Positions 1-10,735 of a DNA stretch of 64,000 bases are shown in pieces (position 1 is the stretch's first letter; the number at the start of each line of letters is the position of its first letter). The position numbers and the translations under genes were made by a program. Origin of the DNA: Echiichthys vipera. Taxonomy: Eukaryota; Chordata; Actinopteri; Perciformes; Trachinidae. Under the pieces are notes generated by a model, which did no database searches, was not told the origin of the DNA, and was given only the letters and a program-made list of their open reading frames with translations. The stretch lies in assembly GCA_963691815.1 (NCBI GenBank), contig OY829667.1, positions 18,512,191 through 18,576,190 on the forward strand, given 5' to 3'.

Positions 1-1338
1 ACCCAGATATGGAGATACTTTACTGGATGATTGTAAATCCTGACTTGTTGGTGGACTGCAGGTGTGAAGTAAGTAGGATTCCTGGAACCCAGGATGTCTG
101 CACTGTTTTTTTGGGACTGTACCTCCAGGAATTACTGTTTGGAGGTGAAAAAGTTGTAGGGTTTTTTAAACGTCTCTATCATTTTATCTTTTACAGTCTT
201 CCGTCACTTTTCATATGAACAACCAAGTGCAGCATCATGTCTTTGAGGAGATATTTTATAAAACTGTGCAACGTTATCCCAGTTCTGGGAAGCCCACCTG
301 AGAATGACATACTTTAAGGGCTTTTTTCTGCATTTGAACAAGCAATAGGCAAAACTAAATTGTCAGAAGCCGGCCGGTCAACCCACCTCAATCCCTGCCA
401 CTGGCAGAAGTTATAGCTTCTCTTTCTCTGGTGCTAGCTAGCTAGCTAGCTGCTGTCGGGGACATCCCTGTATTCCCTGGTCGCATAAGCCTCTTCCTCC
501 GCTGATTTAATTCAGCATTTTTTTAGGGTTAGGTTAGGGTCAGGGTTAGGGGGCAGTGTTAGGGTGGGTCTACATATGCCTATTTGGAATTATATTGGAA
601 TATGCCTATTCCATCCAAAGATATTTCAGTATAGTGTATGATCCCACTGATTCACCCTACCCTTTAAGATCTCAACCCTGATCAGAATGCTTAGTCTGCA
701 GGGGGTCCGTCATGATAATAGGGTACACACTGTCCACATGTATGTGTCAGCACAGTTTCCATGCATGTCATTGTTCATAAATCAGTCTGACAAACAGCTC
801 ATACCAACCTCTGGAGACGGTAGGACTTCAGTATCATCAGACCAATCACACTTATTTTGAAATGATCTCTCAGTTACTCTGTCATTCTCCAATTAACACA
901 TTCATGTTGGTCTGCAACCAATCACATTGTACAAAAAGTCAAACACTTAAACAGTTGCGATCAATTTGACCATTTACCAAAGGAACAATAAAAAAAAGTA
1001 CTATTTACTACACAAAATATAAATGAAAGATCAAATCAGTCATTCCTAATTTATGGATCAAGATCTTTCTCTGAAGCGTAAATACAGTGAAATGTGATGG
1101 GATGAGTAAAATGACTTACTCACTGCTTGAGATGCGTCCTGTGTTGATCTGTGAAGCAGGACCATTCACTTCACTTCTGTGTGAACTTGAGACTTTGGCC
1201 TCACCAGGAAAGATTGTGTTACCGAAATCATCGTCACAAACCCACTTTAACACCGTCATGTTTACGGTTAATGGTTAATGTTTCATCTTTACAGTTTCAG
1301 TATGATATGTAGAAACAAAGAGCTGATATAGGCTACAG
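1..1338. other. Gene-less stretch at left edge
   Basis: No coding exon or recognised RNA gene is visible; the short open frames here have no family motif. It holds a small GCTA tandem run near 433-453 and the telomere-like stretch listed separately. The rest is AT-rich unique-looking sequence. Confidence 0.6.
524..566 (+). repeat. Degenerate telomere-like TTAGGG run
   Basis: Several TTAGGG/TAGGGT-type hexamers occur in tandem with interruptions (TTAGGGTTAGGTTAGGGTC and similar). It is too short and degenerate to be a chromosome end; an interstitial or chance run fits better. Confidence 0.55.
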
Positions 1339-1883
1339 ACACGCACACACGCACACACACACACACAGACACAGACACACGCACTAACACACATGCACAA
1401 ACAGACACACACAGACACAGACACATACACACACAGACACACACAGACACAGACACACGCACTAACACACATGCACAAACAGACACACGCACAGACACGC
1501 ACACATGCACACACAGACACACACAGACACAGACACAGACACACGCACTAACACACATGCACAAACAGACACACGCACAGACACGCACACATGCACACAG
1601 ACACACACAGACACAGACACAGACACACGCACTAACACACATGCACAAACAGACACACACAGACACAGACACATACATACACAGACACAGACACAGACAC
1701 AGACACAGACACACACACACACACACACACAGACACAAACACACGCACACGCACACACATGCACAAACAGACACACAGACACACGCACAGACACGCACAC
1801 ACACACGCATGCCCGCACGCAAACACACACACAAACACGCACGCACGCACGCACGCTCACACACATGCACACACACACACGCT
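1339..1883. repeat. CA-rich compound microsatellite/minisatellite
   Basis: About 545 bp made of (AC)n broken by AGACAC, CGCA and ATGCACAAACAG segments. A longer block ending in ACGCACTAACACACATGCAC recurs about four times, so part of the tract is a minisatellite with a higher-order unit. The long open frames on both strands here (His/Thr-rich and Cys/Val-rich) come from the repeat and are not genes. Confidence 0.9.
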
Positions 1884-2300
1884 GCTTGTTTTTTTTACAG
1901 TAAGATCATTCAAGTTGACTGTCTTTGGGCAAAGACTATGACCAATTATCATAGAAGAACTTTCTCTACAAGACTGATGTTTCTGGTGAGTGGAGAAGGA
2001 TTTGAAAGAGCGCTCATCAGACCATCAAACTCAAAGAATACAGTTAAATAACTAAAGAAAATCAGTTGTTTTTTGGGGACAGGCGTCACTCTTTAGGAGT
2101 TTCAGATATCTAAAATCCTGGCTCTGTTTGTAGGTGATATTTTATCATGCTGCAAGTACACAGAGTTCTCAGTTTATTGGATACACTAGCACAATCTCAC
2201 TCCACCGCCCTGCAATCAACTTAGGAATCTTAACGGAGCCTATAAAATTCAGCTCCACCTATAATCTTCAGGTTTGGTACTCGAAATACTGAAAAAAAAG
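1884..2300. other. Gene-less stretch
   Basis: Between the CA tract and the Tc1-like element. No exon, RNA gene or clear repeat is recognised. Confidence 0.5.
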
Positions 2301-2507
2301 TTGATTTTGTGTATTTCATTTTGACAGAAAAGCACAGAATTGTAGAAGTTTCTGCAAATGTATTAAAAAACAAAAACATAAATATTCGGACCCTTTGCTG
2401 TGACACTCGTATACTCGACTCAGGTTTCCATTTCTTCTGATCATCCTTGAGATGGTACTACACCTTTATGGGAGTCAAGCTGTGTTCAATTCAATTGATT
2501 GGACTTG

Positions 2508-2850
2508 ATTAGAAAGGCAAGGCAAGTTTACTTGTATTGCACAATTCAACAACAAGGCAACTCTTCAGTGCTTCACATAAAACTTTAAAAGCATTAGGAG
2601 AAATAACACATAAAACATATACATTTAAAACACATAAAGGTCATTTAAAACCTATAAAAGATTTAAAACGCATATAAGGTCATTTTTAGAACCTAAAAGA
2701 TGGTGACAGTTACAGAAGTTACATTTCAGTTTACTGGAAAGCAGCAGCAAATTGAAAAGTCTCCATTCTCAGCAGACCCAGAGTTTTCTGGAAGTTTGTT
2801 CCAGATTTGTGGAGCATAAAAACTGAACGCTGCCTCTCCATGTTTAGTCC
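2508..2850 (-). mobile_element. LINE 3' end (CR1/L2/Rex1-like), minus strand
   Basis: Read on the - strand, the segment ends a reverse-transcriptase ORF with VPRVRTKHGEAAFSFYAPQI followed by WNKLPEN. This is the conserved tail of CR1/L2-group ORF2 proteins (R-x-K-x-G-x-x-AF-x-x-APx-WNxLP). A short AT-rich 3'UTR follows, then an ACTTGCCTTGCCTTG-type tail at 2512-2530. It is 5'-truncated: upstream of VPRVRTKHG the sequence becomes the 42-bp tandem array. It lies inside the Tc1-like element. Confidence 0.75.
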
Positions 2851-5490
2851 TGACTCTGGGGACACAGAGCAGACCTGTCCCATGTTTAGTCCTGACTCTG
2901 GGGACACAGAGCAGACCTGTCCCATGTTTAGTCCTGACTCTGGGGACACAGAGCAGACCTGTCCCATGTTTAGTCCTGACTCTGGGGACACAGAGCAGAC
3001 CTGTCCCATGTTTAGTCCTGACTCTTGGGACACAGAGCAGACCTGTCCCATGTTTAGTCCTGACTCTGGGGACACAGAGCAGACCTGTTCCATGTTTAGT
3101 CCTGACTCTGGGGACACAGAGCATACCTGTCCCATGTTTAGTCCTGACTCTGGGGACACAGAGCAGACCTCTCTCATGTTTAGTCCTGATTCTGGGGACA
3201 CAGAGCAGACCTGTCCCATGTTTAGTCCTGACTCTGGGGACACAGAGCAGACCTGTCCCATGTTTAGTCCTGACTCTGGGGACACAGAGCAGACCTGTCC
3301 CATATTTAGTCCTGACTCTGGGGACACAGGGCAGACCTGTCCCATATTTAGTCCTGACTCTGGGGACACAGAGCAGACCTGTCCCATGTTTAGTTCTGAC
3401 TCTGGGGACACAGAGCAGACCTGTCCCATGTTTAATCCTGACACTGGGGACACAGAGCAGACCTGTCCCATGTTTAGTCCTGACTCTGGGGACACAGAGC
3501 AGACCTGTCCCATGTTTAGTCCTGACTCTGGGGACACAGAGCAGACCTGTCCCATCTTTAGTCCTGACTCTGGGGACACAGAGCAGACCTGTCCCGTGTT
3601 TAGTCCTGACTCTTGGGACACAGAGCAGACCTGTCCCATGTTTAGTCCTGACTCTGGGGACACAGAGCAGACCTGTCCTGTGTTTAGGCCTGACTCTGGG
3701 GACACAGAGCAGACCTGTCCCATGTTTAGTCCTGACTCTGGGGACACGGAGCAGACCTGTCCCATGTTTAGTCCTGACTCTGGGGACACAGAGCAGACCT
3801 GTCCAGTGTTTAGTCCTGACTCTGGGGACACAGAGCAGACCTGTCCCATGTTTAGTCCTGACTCTGGGGACACAGAGCAGATCTGTCCAGTGTTTAGTCC
3901 TGACTCTGGGGACACAGAGCAGATCTGTCTCATGTTTAGTCCTGACTCTGGGGACACAGAGCAGACCTGTCCCATGTTTAGTCCTGACTCTGGGGACACA
4001 GAGCAGACCTGTCCAGTGTTTAGTCCTGACTCTGGGGACACAGAGCAGACCTGTCCCATGTTTAGTCCTGACTCTGGGGACACAGAGCAGACCTGTCCCA
4101 TGTTTAGTCCTGACTCTGGGGACACAGAGCCGATCTGTCCAGTGTTTAGTCCTGACTCTGGGGACACAGAGCAGATCTGTCTCATGTTTAGTCCTGACTC
4201 TGGGGACACAGAGCAGACCTCTCTCATGTTTAGTCCTGATTCTGGGGACACAGAGCAGACCTGTCCCATGTTTAGTCCTGACTCTGGGGACACAGAGCAG
4301 ACCTGTCCCATGTTTAGTCCTGACTCTGGGGACACAGAGCAGACCTGTCCCATGTTTAGTCCTGACTCTGGGGACACAGAGCAGACCTGTCCCATATTTA
4401 GTCCTGACTCTGGGGACACAGGGCAGACCTGTCCCATATTTAGTCCTGACTCTGGGGACACAGAGCAGACCTGTCCCATGTTTAGTTCTGACTCTGGGGA
4501 CACAGAGCAGACCTGTCCCATGTTTAATCCTGACACTGGGGACACAGAGCAGACCTGTCCCATGTTTAGTCCTGACTCTGGGGACACAGAGCAGACCTGT
4601 CCCATGTTTAGTCCTGACTCTGGGGACACAGAGCAGACCTGTCCCATCTTTAGTCCTGACTCTGGGGACACAGAGCAGACCTGTCCCGTGTTTAGTCCTG
4701 ACTCTTGGGACACAGAGCAGACCTGTCCCATGTTTAGTCCTGACTCTGGGGACACAGAGCAGACCTGTCCTGTGTTTAGGCCTGACTCTGGGGACACAGA
4801 GCAGACCTGTCCCATGTTTAGTCCTGACTCTGGGGACACGGAGCAGACCTGTCCCATGTTTAGTCCTGACTCTGGGGACACAGAGCAGACCTGTCCAGTG
4901 TTTAGTCCTGACTCTGGGGACACAGAGCAGACCTGTCCCATGTTTAGTCCTGACTCTGGGGACACAGAGCAGATCTGTCCAGTGTTTAGTCCTGACTCTG
5001 GGGACACAGAGCAGATCTGTCTCATGTTTAGTCCTGACTCTGGGGACACAGAGCAGACCTGTCCCATGTTTAGTCCTGACTCTGGGGACACAGAGCAGAC
5101 CTGTCCAGTGTTTAGTCCTGACTCTGGGGACACAGAGCAGACCTGTCCCATGTTTAGTCCTGACTCTGGGGACACAGAGCAGACCTGTCCCATGTTTAGT
5201 CCTGACTCTGGGGACACAGAGCCGATCTGTCCAGTGTTTAGTCCTGACTCTGGGGACACAGAGCAGATCTGTCTCATGTTTAGTCCTGACTCTGGGGACA
5301 CAGAGCAGACCTGTCCCATGTTTAGTCCTGACTCTGGGGACACAGAGCAGACCTGTCCAGTGTTTAGTCCTGACTCTGGGGACACAGAGCAGACCCGTCC
5401 CATGTTTAGTCCTGACTCTGGGGACACAGAGCAGACCTGTCCAGTGTTTAGTCCTGACTCTGGGGACACAGAGCAGACCTGTCCCATATA
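2839..5490. repeat. 42-bp minisatellite, about 63 units, grown from LINE coding sequence
   Basis: The unit begins ATGTTTAGTCCTGACTCTGG and is 42 bp (14 codons). All units are close variants and register is kept throughout. On the - strand, in the frame of the adjoining LINE, the unit reads as a 14-residue repeat containing LLCVPRVRTKHGTG, so it was amplified from the LINE ORF. A higher-order repeat of 26 units (1092 bp) is present: marker variants at 3431 and 4131 recur at 4523 and 5223. Because 42 is divisible by three and the unit has no stops in some frames, ORFs of about 900 residues appear on both strands; these look like by-products. Confidence 0.95.
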
Positions 5491-5898
5491 TAAAACCTTT
5501 TCCTGAGCGCTCAGAACCTCAGACTGGGCTGAAGGTTTACCTTCCAATAAGACAATGACCCTAAGCACACAGCCAGCATGACAACAATTGTATCCTTCCA
5601 GAGCCCTGACTTAAATTCAGTTGAGCATCTATAAAGACCTGGACATGTCTGTCCATCAACGTTCACCATCCAACCCTGAGAGAACTGGAGAGGATCTGCA
5701 GGAGGAACAGCAGAGGATCTCTAAATCCAGGTGTCACACTTCATCATTAGCTCAAAAGGTGCTTCTACTCAATGCTGAGCAAAGGGTCTCAATACTTATG
5801 GCCATGTGATAGTTTGGATTTTGTTCATTAACAAAACTGCAAAAATGTCAACAATTCTGTCTTTCTGTCAAAATGGGGTGCTGTGTGCACATTAGTGA

Positions 5899-6055
<157 letters not shown>

Positions 6056-6197
6056 GTGCTGCTGCTGGTGATGCACTGCCATGACCGTACACGCTCCGGT
6101 CCAGCAGGGGCAGCACGCAGCTGTCGGGGTGGTGTGTAGAGCGGAGGCGGCAGCAGTATCTTGTCCATGTGGACCCGGTGTGGAGACGGTCTCAGAC

Positions 6198-7176
6198 ATG
6201 ACGGGGACAGACGGGAAAGTGGTCTGCGGTCAGTTTCTAAAAGTCCCCCTGTCAGAGTCGGACTTCCCCGGTCAGCCGTACTCCGTGTCCGTCCTTAAAG
6301 CCGGGTACTGTCTCCCTCAGGCCGACGGGACGTTCAGAGCCGACGGCACCATCACCCTCATAACGGGACCCAGGACTATCCTGGTGGACACCGGGGGTCC
6401 GTGGGACCGGGACTTTCTCCTCACGGCGCTAAAGGGGAGGGGTCTGGAGCCGGGGGACGTTGAGGTGGTGGTGGGGACTCACGGGCACTCGGACCATGTC
6501 GGGAACCTGAGCGCGTTCCCCGCCGCTCTCATGGTTGTAGGCTATGACATCAGTGAAGGGGACGTGTACCGGCCCAACGGGCTGGCACAGGGACAGGCTT
6601 ACGCTGTGGATGAACATGTAAGTACCGGTGGGCCCGGGTTCAACAACACCCTTCGTACGATCAACGGGTTCGCTTCACGGTGTTCAAAAGATCATTCTGG
6701 AACAATAGAGTCCGGCACTATTTAGAGATATCAGGCAATTTGTGGACTAAAATGAGACGAACTAGGAGAGAGGTTTCAAAATCAAAGTTTCTGTCCATGT
6801 TTTGGGTCTAATGACAAACCAACGATGACACCCTGTGGTTAAACGATGACATAACATGTAATAATTACAATAAGGACTTCTGATCTCAGGACTTCTTCTT
6901 TTTTATGTAACCTTAATTTCTACAGGTGATTTAAAAATAACTAAAATGACCTCAATTTCTGTTGATTTCTGTCGGCTGGAGGAAACAACACTAAGCTGTA
7001 AAATAATTTTGTAATAAAAATAATGAAATGTTTGAACACAGAAATGTTGGTCTCTTATAAACCCATGAGGGTTATTTATGTGAATATCATGAAAACCAAT
7101 TAACTAATATATAAATACATACATATATGCATCCCTTCCATCCCATATTTGTTCCAGCACCCTATATATTTATATT

Positions 7177-7233
<57 letters not shown>

Positions 7234-8375
7234 GATCAAAATTAGAGAACAGAGTATTAATACTTGATTTATTCTGAAATATTGTTATTTTTTATTGTCC
7301 AGAATGTGATAGAATATCCTCTGTGTCTATACCACTGCTGTACCAACATGTTTTATTAAATAACCAAGGCACTTCAACAAAAACCTTTATTTTGTGAAAA
7401 AAAAACAGTGATCAGAATGAGAGAAGAGTGTTGATTGTGTCAGAAGAGAAGATTTCAACAATGTTTTCTTCTGTAGGATCAGGAATGTGTAAGAAACCCA
7501 CTCCAAAATGAAATCTTCTCTTCTGACACAATCAACACTGTTCTCTCATTTAGATCACTGTTTTTTTTTACTAAATAAAGGTTTTTGTTGAAGTGCCTTG
7601 GTTATTTAATAAAACATGTTAGTACAGCAGTGGTATAGACACAGAGGATATTCTATCACATTCTGAACAGTAAAAAATAACAGTATTTCAGAATAAGTCA
7701 AACATTAATAGTGTTTTTTAATGTTGATCCCCAGTGTATATCTAATGTCCCTCAGACAGTCCTCTCTCACACATTTGCCTGAGGAAATGTGAGTTAAACT
7801 GTTACATTATACATAATTTGAAGTGGTATTGTATCTTTTCCATATTTTATGCTATTTTTTCTATATCTATATTTATGTTGCAGTGGACTGCAGCACTTTC
7901 CTTTATTGTTTATGTCATCTTAATTATACTTCACACTGAACACCAAGGAAATTCCTTACATTTGAGATCCTAGTTGGTAATAAAACATCATTCTGAATCT
8001 GATTCGGAGGAGGATCTTGTAGATTGGGCTGTTTCCTTTCAGAATAATAAATGATATATACCGGAGCCTAACTGTGTGCAGACCTCCTTTGTTCCCTGTC
8101 CCTCAGGCGTTTACAGTGTCTCCTCTCTCCCACAGGTCTCTGTAGTTCCCAGTCCAGGCCACACATGTCAGGACGTCAGCGTCCAGGTGACGGGAACCTC
8201 GGTGGGCACAGTGCTTGTTGCGGGGGACTTATTTGAGTGCTGCACAGATGAGGACAGCTGGCAGGATCTGAGCATGAACACTGCCGTACAGGAGGTCAGC
8301 CGCCAGGAGGCGCTACGTACTGCTGATGTCATCATACCGGGACATGGACTCCCTTTTAGAGTCCTGAGGAACTGA
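6198..8375 (+). CDS. mblac1: MBLAC1, metallo-beta-lactamase domain-containing protein 1 (2 coding exons)
   Basis: Exons 6198-6617 and 8136-8375 join in phase 0 (CAT|GTAAGT donor; TCTCCCACAG acceptor) to give 219 aa. All binuclear metal ligands of the metallo-beta-lactamase fold are visible: HGHSDH at residues 95-100, His149 in PSPGHT, Asp171 in VAGDLF and His210 in PGHG. VDTGGPW (63-69), DEDSW (178-182) and the PGHGLPF-RVLR end match MBLAC1 as I know it. The human protein is reported as a nuclease that cuts replication-dependent histone pre-mRNA 3' ends; that role is from the family, not from this sequence. An upstream in-frame ATG at 6081 would add 39 residues, but ATG 6198 leaves an N-terminus close to the human length (26 versus about 18 residues before PYSV). 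The intron (6618-8135) holds a CA repeat, a hairpin element and a LINE tail. No clear AATAAA lies close downstream. Confidence 0.93.
7185..7228. repeat. (CA)n microsatellite in mblac1 intron
   Basis: About 22 uninterrupted CA units, directly abutting the left end of the hairpin element at 7227. Confidence 0.95.
7227..7736. mobile_element. Foldback (long inverted repeat) MITE in mblac1 intron
   Basis: Two arms of about 220 bp (7227-7445 and 7518-7736) are near-perfect reverse complements separated by about 70 bp. The ends are CACTG...CAGTG, and TA follows the right end, consistent with a Tc1/mariner-type non-autonomous element. The left TA is not visible because the CA microsatellite abuts that end. 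No ORF is present. The superfamily is an inference from the termini. Confidence 0.8.
7890..8010 (+). mobile_element. LINE-type 3' tail fragment in mblac1 intron
   Basis: AT-rich 3'UTR-like sequence ends in TTCTGAATCTGATTC, the (TTCTGA)n-type tail of a fish non-LTR element. The same tail type ends the fragments at 25000-25265 and (reversed) 48615-48720. Confidence 0.5.
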
Positions 8376-8637
8376 TGGAGGGACCTGATCCGTAGCCCTG
8401 TTTCACAGCAGTCAGACATGACAGTGAGCCGCACACACAATAACAGGACCCTGGCAGTGGACCAGCTAAAGGGAATGCACTAGTTTTTAATGGAATGCAC
8501 TTGTGCTCTCCCTGCTTGGACGTGCCAAAATGTGCACTGTGAAAAAGGTCTGGGTTATGTAAGGACGGGACTCGATTGTCTGTATGTGGAGTTTTACAAC
8601 TTCACACTGAGAGCCAAGTTCACTCAGGGTCGTCTTA
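8376..8637 (+). other. Probable mblac1 3'UTR / downstream sequence
   Basis: Unique-looking sequence between the mblac1 stop and the next transposon. No canonical AATAAA signal was seen, so the 3' end is not defined; the transcript may end inside or beyond the MITE. Confidence 0.4.
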
Positions 8638-9254
8638 GGGCGCACTCACACTGTCCATCCGTACCGTGCCCTGTGCTTTAGGGTACTTGTCTCCCCCTCC
8701 AGGCCCGTTTGTACTCACACTACCTGGGCCTCGGAGAATGCTTCTTGCTGCCTATACGTCATCACGCCGTAACACGTCACACGCATTGATGACGTCATCG
8801 CGATGCGTGGCTTTGTTTCCAAATCTTTCCACAGACCTCAGAGTTTTTGTGCGTCTTGTCGACTGTTTTTGAATCTTTTCATCAACCAAATCTGCAGTAA
8901 ACACTCCACCTCCGCATCACACCAACGTGAACCTTTCACCGCCATTGTTTTAAATGTCTGCGCATGGTCCCTCCTTCTTTTTTCTACGTCCCAACAGGCG
9001 CACATAAAATTACGAACCGCCGTAGGCCTCGTGCTCGTACATGTGAACACGCTCGTGCTCGTACATGTGCACACGCTCGTGCTCGTACATTTGCAAACGT
9101 GCTTTACAAAAGCCCACCTCTCCCAAACAGGCCGTGGCCGGCCAGCGTGCTGCAAATAGGCACGGTACGGTTGCACTCACACTGGTCAGTTGAACTAGAC
9201 TTTAGCTGTGAAATGTGCTGGGGCACGGTACGGAGGCACAGTGGGAGTGTGCCC
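8638..9254. mobile_element. Harbinger-like non-autonomous element, copy 1
   Basis: Terminal inverted repeats GGGCGCACTCACACTG and (at the right) CAGTGGGAGTGTGCCC are flanked by a TTA target duplication (8635-8637 and 9255-9257). GGGC-type ends and a 3-bp TWA-type duplication fit PIF/Harbinger. Inside, near 9030-9100, a 24-bp unit (CTCGTGCTCGTACATGTG plus variable end) occurs three times. No transposase is encoded. Related copies lie at 58281-58786 (opposite orientation) and 34372-34587 (partial). Confidence 0.85.
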
Positions 9255-9257
9255 TTA

Positions 9258-9960
9258 CTGATGATCATAGCAGCTTTGTGGTCTGATTTAAATCAAAGGG
9301 CTCACCTTAGTCACCAACAAAATTCTCAAAAATGGGTTTTCTCTTGTTCCCAAATGAATTGGATGGTATTTTTATTAATGGACTAGAGGACTATTCAATC
9401 CAAGTTACTGTTCATTGGTTTTTATTTTGTGGTGTTATTGAAAGATTGTTTTACCTTGAAAAGTGGATCGACTTTTTGATGTCCCAGAAGTGACACATCT
9501 CAGCTATTCTGCAAGGTTGAATATGTAGTATATTTATTAAAAGCTATATTTAAAAAAAACTAAAAATACACTCACTGGGTGTTTTGAGGGGTCCTGAATG
9601 AAAGTATTGCTTTTCCATAAAAAAATATATTCAGTCTGAATTAATATTTACATTTTTTTTGACAGGTTTGACAACGACTTTCTGTCACGTTCTGTGATTC
9701 AACCGTATTTGTCAGTTTACCCATCTCTATATTCACTCTCACCACACCACTGCCTGACAGCTGTCTTTGTGCAAACCTCTGTCTCTCCGTCTGCCTTCAG
9801 CCTCACTGTCTCTGCTGTGGAAGCTGCTGCTCTGCTCACGCCCAACAGGCTACAGAAACAAGAATCATTTAGAGTTGAGAGCTAATGGAACACACAGCAC
9901 TCAAAGAAAGACTTCCAGTTCAAGACCGGCTAACGTTAAATACTGTTGTCATATTAACTG
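9258..9960. other. Gene-less stretch
   Basis: No exon, RNA gene or named repeat is recognised; AT-rich in 9500-9660. Confidence 0.5.
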
Positions 9961-10237
9961 ATTAGTCTAATAATTGTTGTATAATTCATCACTGACATGG
10001 AGCGGGCTGATCGCTGACACACTCGGCAACAAACCTGGCAACCTGACTGCTGGAGTTATTTTTTGTTGTTGTGACTACGCTCTTGAGACACTAGATGGCG
10101 CTGTTCAGAATCAGAAAGACTTTAATAATCCCAGGGGGAAATAATTTTCGTTGCAAACTCCAGCGATACAAACATAATAACAATAATAATGTATACATAC
10201 AATATACGATATATTTGGAAAAACAGAAATATAAAAC

Positions 10238-10262
10238 TATATATATATATATATATATATAT
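10238..10262. repeat. (TA)n microsatellite
   Basis: About 12 TA units immediately 5' of the SINE at 10263. Confidence 0.9.
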
Positions 10263-10618
10263 AGGGGTGACACGGTGAAATAGTGGTTAGCACTGTCGCC
10301 TCACAGCAAGTGGGTTGCTGGTTTGAATCCCGACTGGGGCTCTTCTGTGTGGAGTTTGCATGTTCTCCCCGTGTCAGTGTGGGTTTTCTCTGGGTTCTCT
10401 CTTCCTCTCACAGTCCAAAGACGTGCAGGTGTTCGGTTCATTGATGACTCTAAATTTCCTGTGAGTGTGAATGGTTGTCTGTCTCTGTTTGTCTCTATGT
10501 GCCCTGTGGTTGACTGGTGTCCTGTCCAGGGTGGCCCCCGCCTCACGCTCGATGTCAGCTGGGATCGGCTCCGGCCCCCCACGACCCCGATAGGGACAAG
10601 AGGTTGAAGATGGATGGA
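10263..10618 (+). mobile_element. tRNA-derived SINE, copy 1
   Basis: The head carries a pol III A-box-like TGGTTAGCACTG and a B-box-like GGTTTGAATCCCG. A body with GTTTGCATGTTCTCCCCGTG and CAAAGACGTGCAGGTG follows, ending GGTTGAAGATGGATGGATA. The same family appears at 11703-12046, 48885-49235 and, reversed and truncated, 50056-50235. Confidence 0.85.
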
Positions 10619-10673
10619 TATATATATATATATATATAATAATATATATATATTATTAAATATATATATAATT

Positions 10674-10731
<58 letters not shown>
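10616..10731. repeat. AT-rich (TA)n tract
   Basis: TA units broken by AAT segments, forming the variable tail after the SINE. Confidence 0.9.

Positions 10732-10735
<4 letters not shown>

Larger units (their letters stand above)
2305..5885 (+). mobile_element. Tc1/mariner-like transposon, inactive, split by a nested LINE fragment
   Basis: The left inverted repeat (about 2317-2360) and the right one (about 5838-5877) are reverse complements with mismatches; both contain the TTTTGACAGAAA core on opposite strands. Just inside the left end (2380-2510) is the leader typical of fish Tc1 elements, and 5505-5815 carries a decayed C-terminal transposase region. There an in-frame reading near 5540 gives a FQQDNDPKHTA-like block, followed by SPDLNS-EHL, the usual DDE-domain surroundings. 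Most of the transposase is missing. The centre (about 2513-5494) is replaced by a reverse-oriented LINE 3' fragment and its tandem array. Stops and frameshifts make it non-functional. Confidence 0.8.

Noticed and set aside
524..566. Telomere or chromosome end
   Set aside because: Only a few degenerate hexamers, with unrelated sequence on both sides.
1275..1941. Cys/Val-rich and His/Thr-rich ORFs
   Set aside because: Translations of a CA-rich microsatellite.
2807..5506. 899-codon + strand ORF and 945-codon - strand ORF
   Set aside because: Both are frame by-products of a 42-bp minisatellite derived from LINE sequence; no promoter, splice or domain evidence.
6081..6197. Upstream in-frame start of mblac1 (ATG 6081)
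   Set aside because: The extra 39 residues have no resemblance to the family's N-terminus; ATG 6198 gives a better fit.
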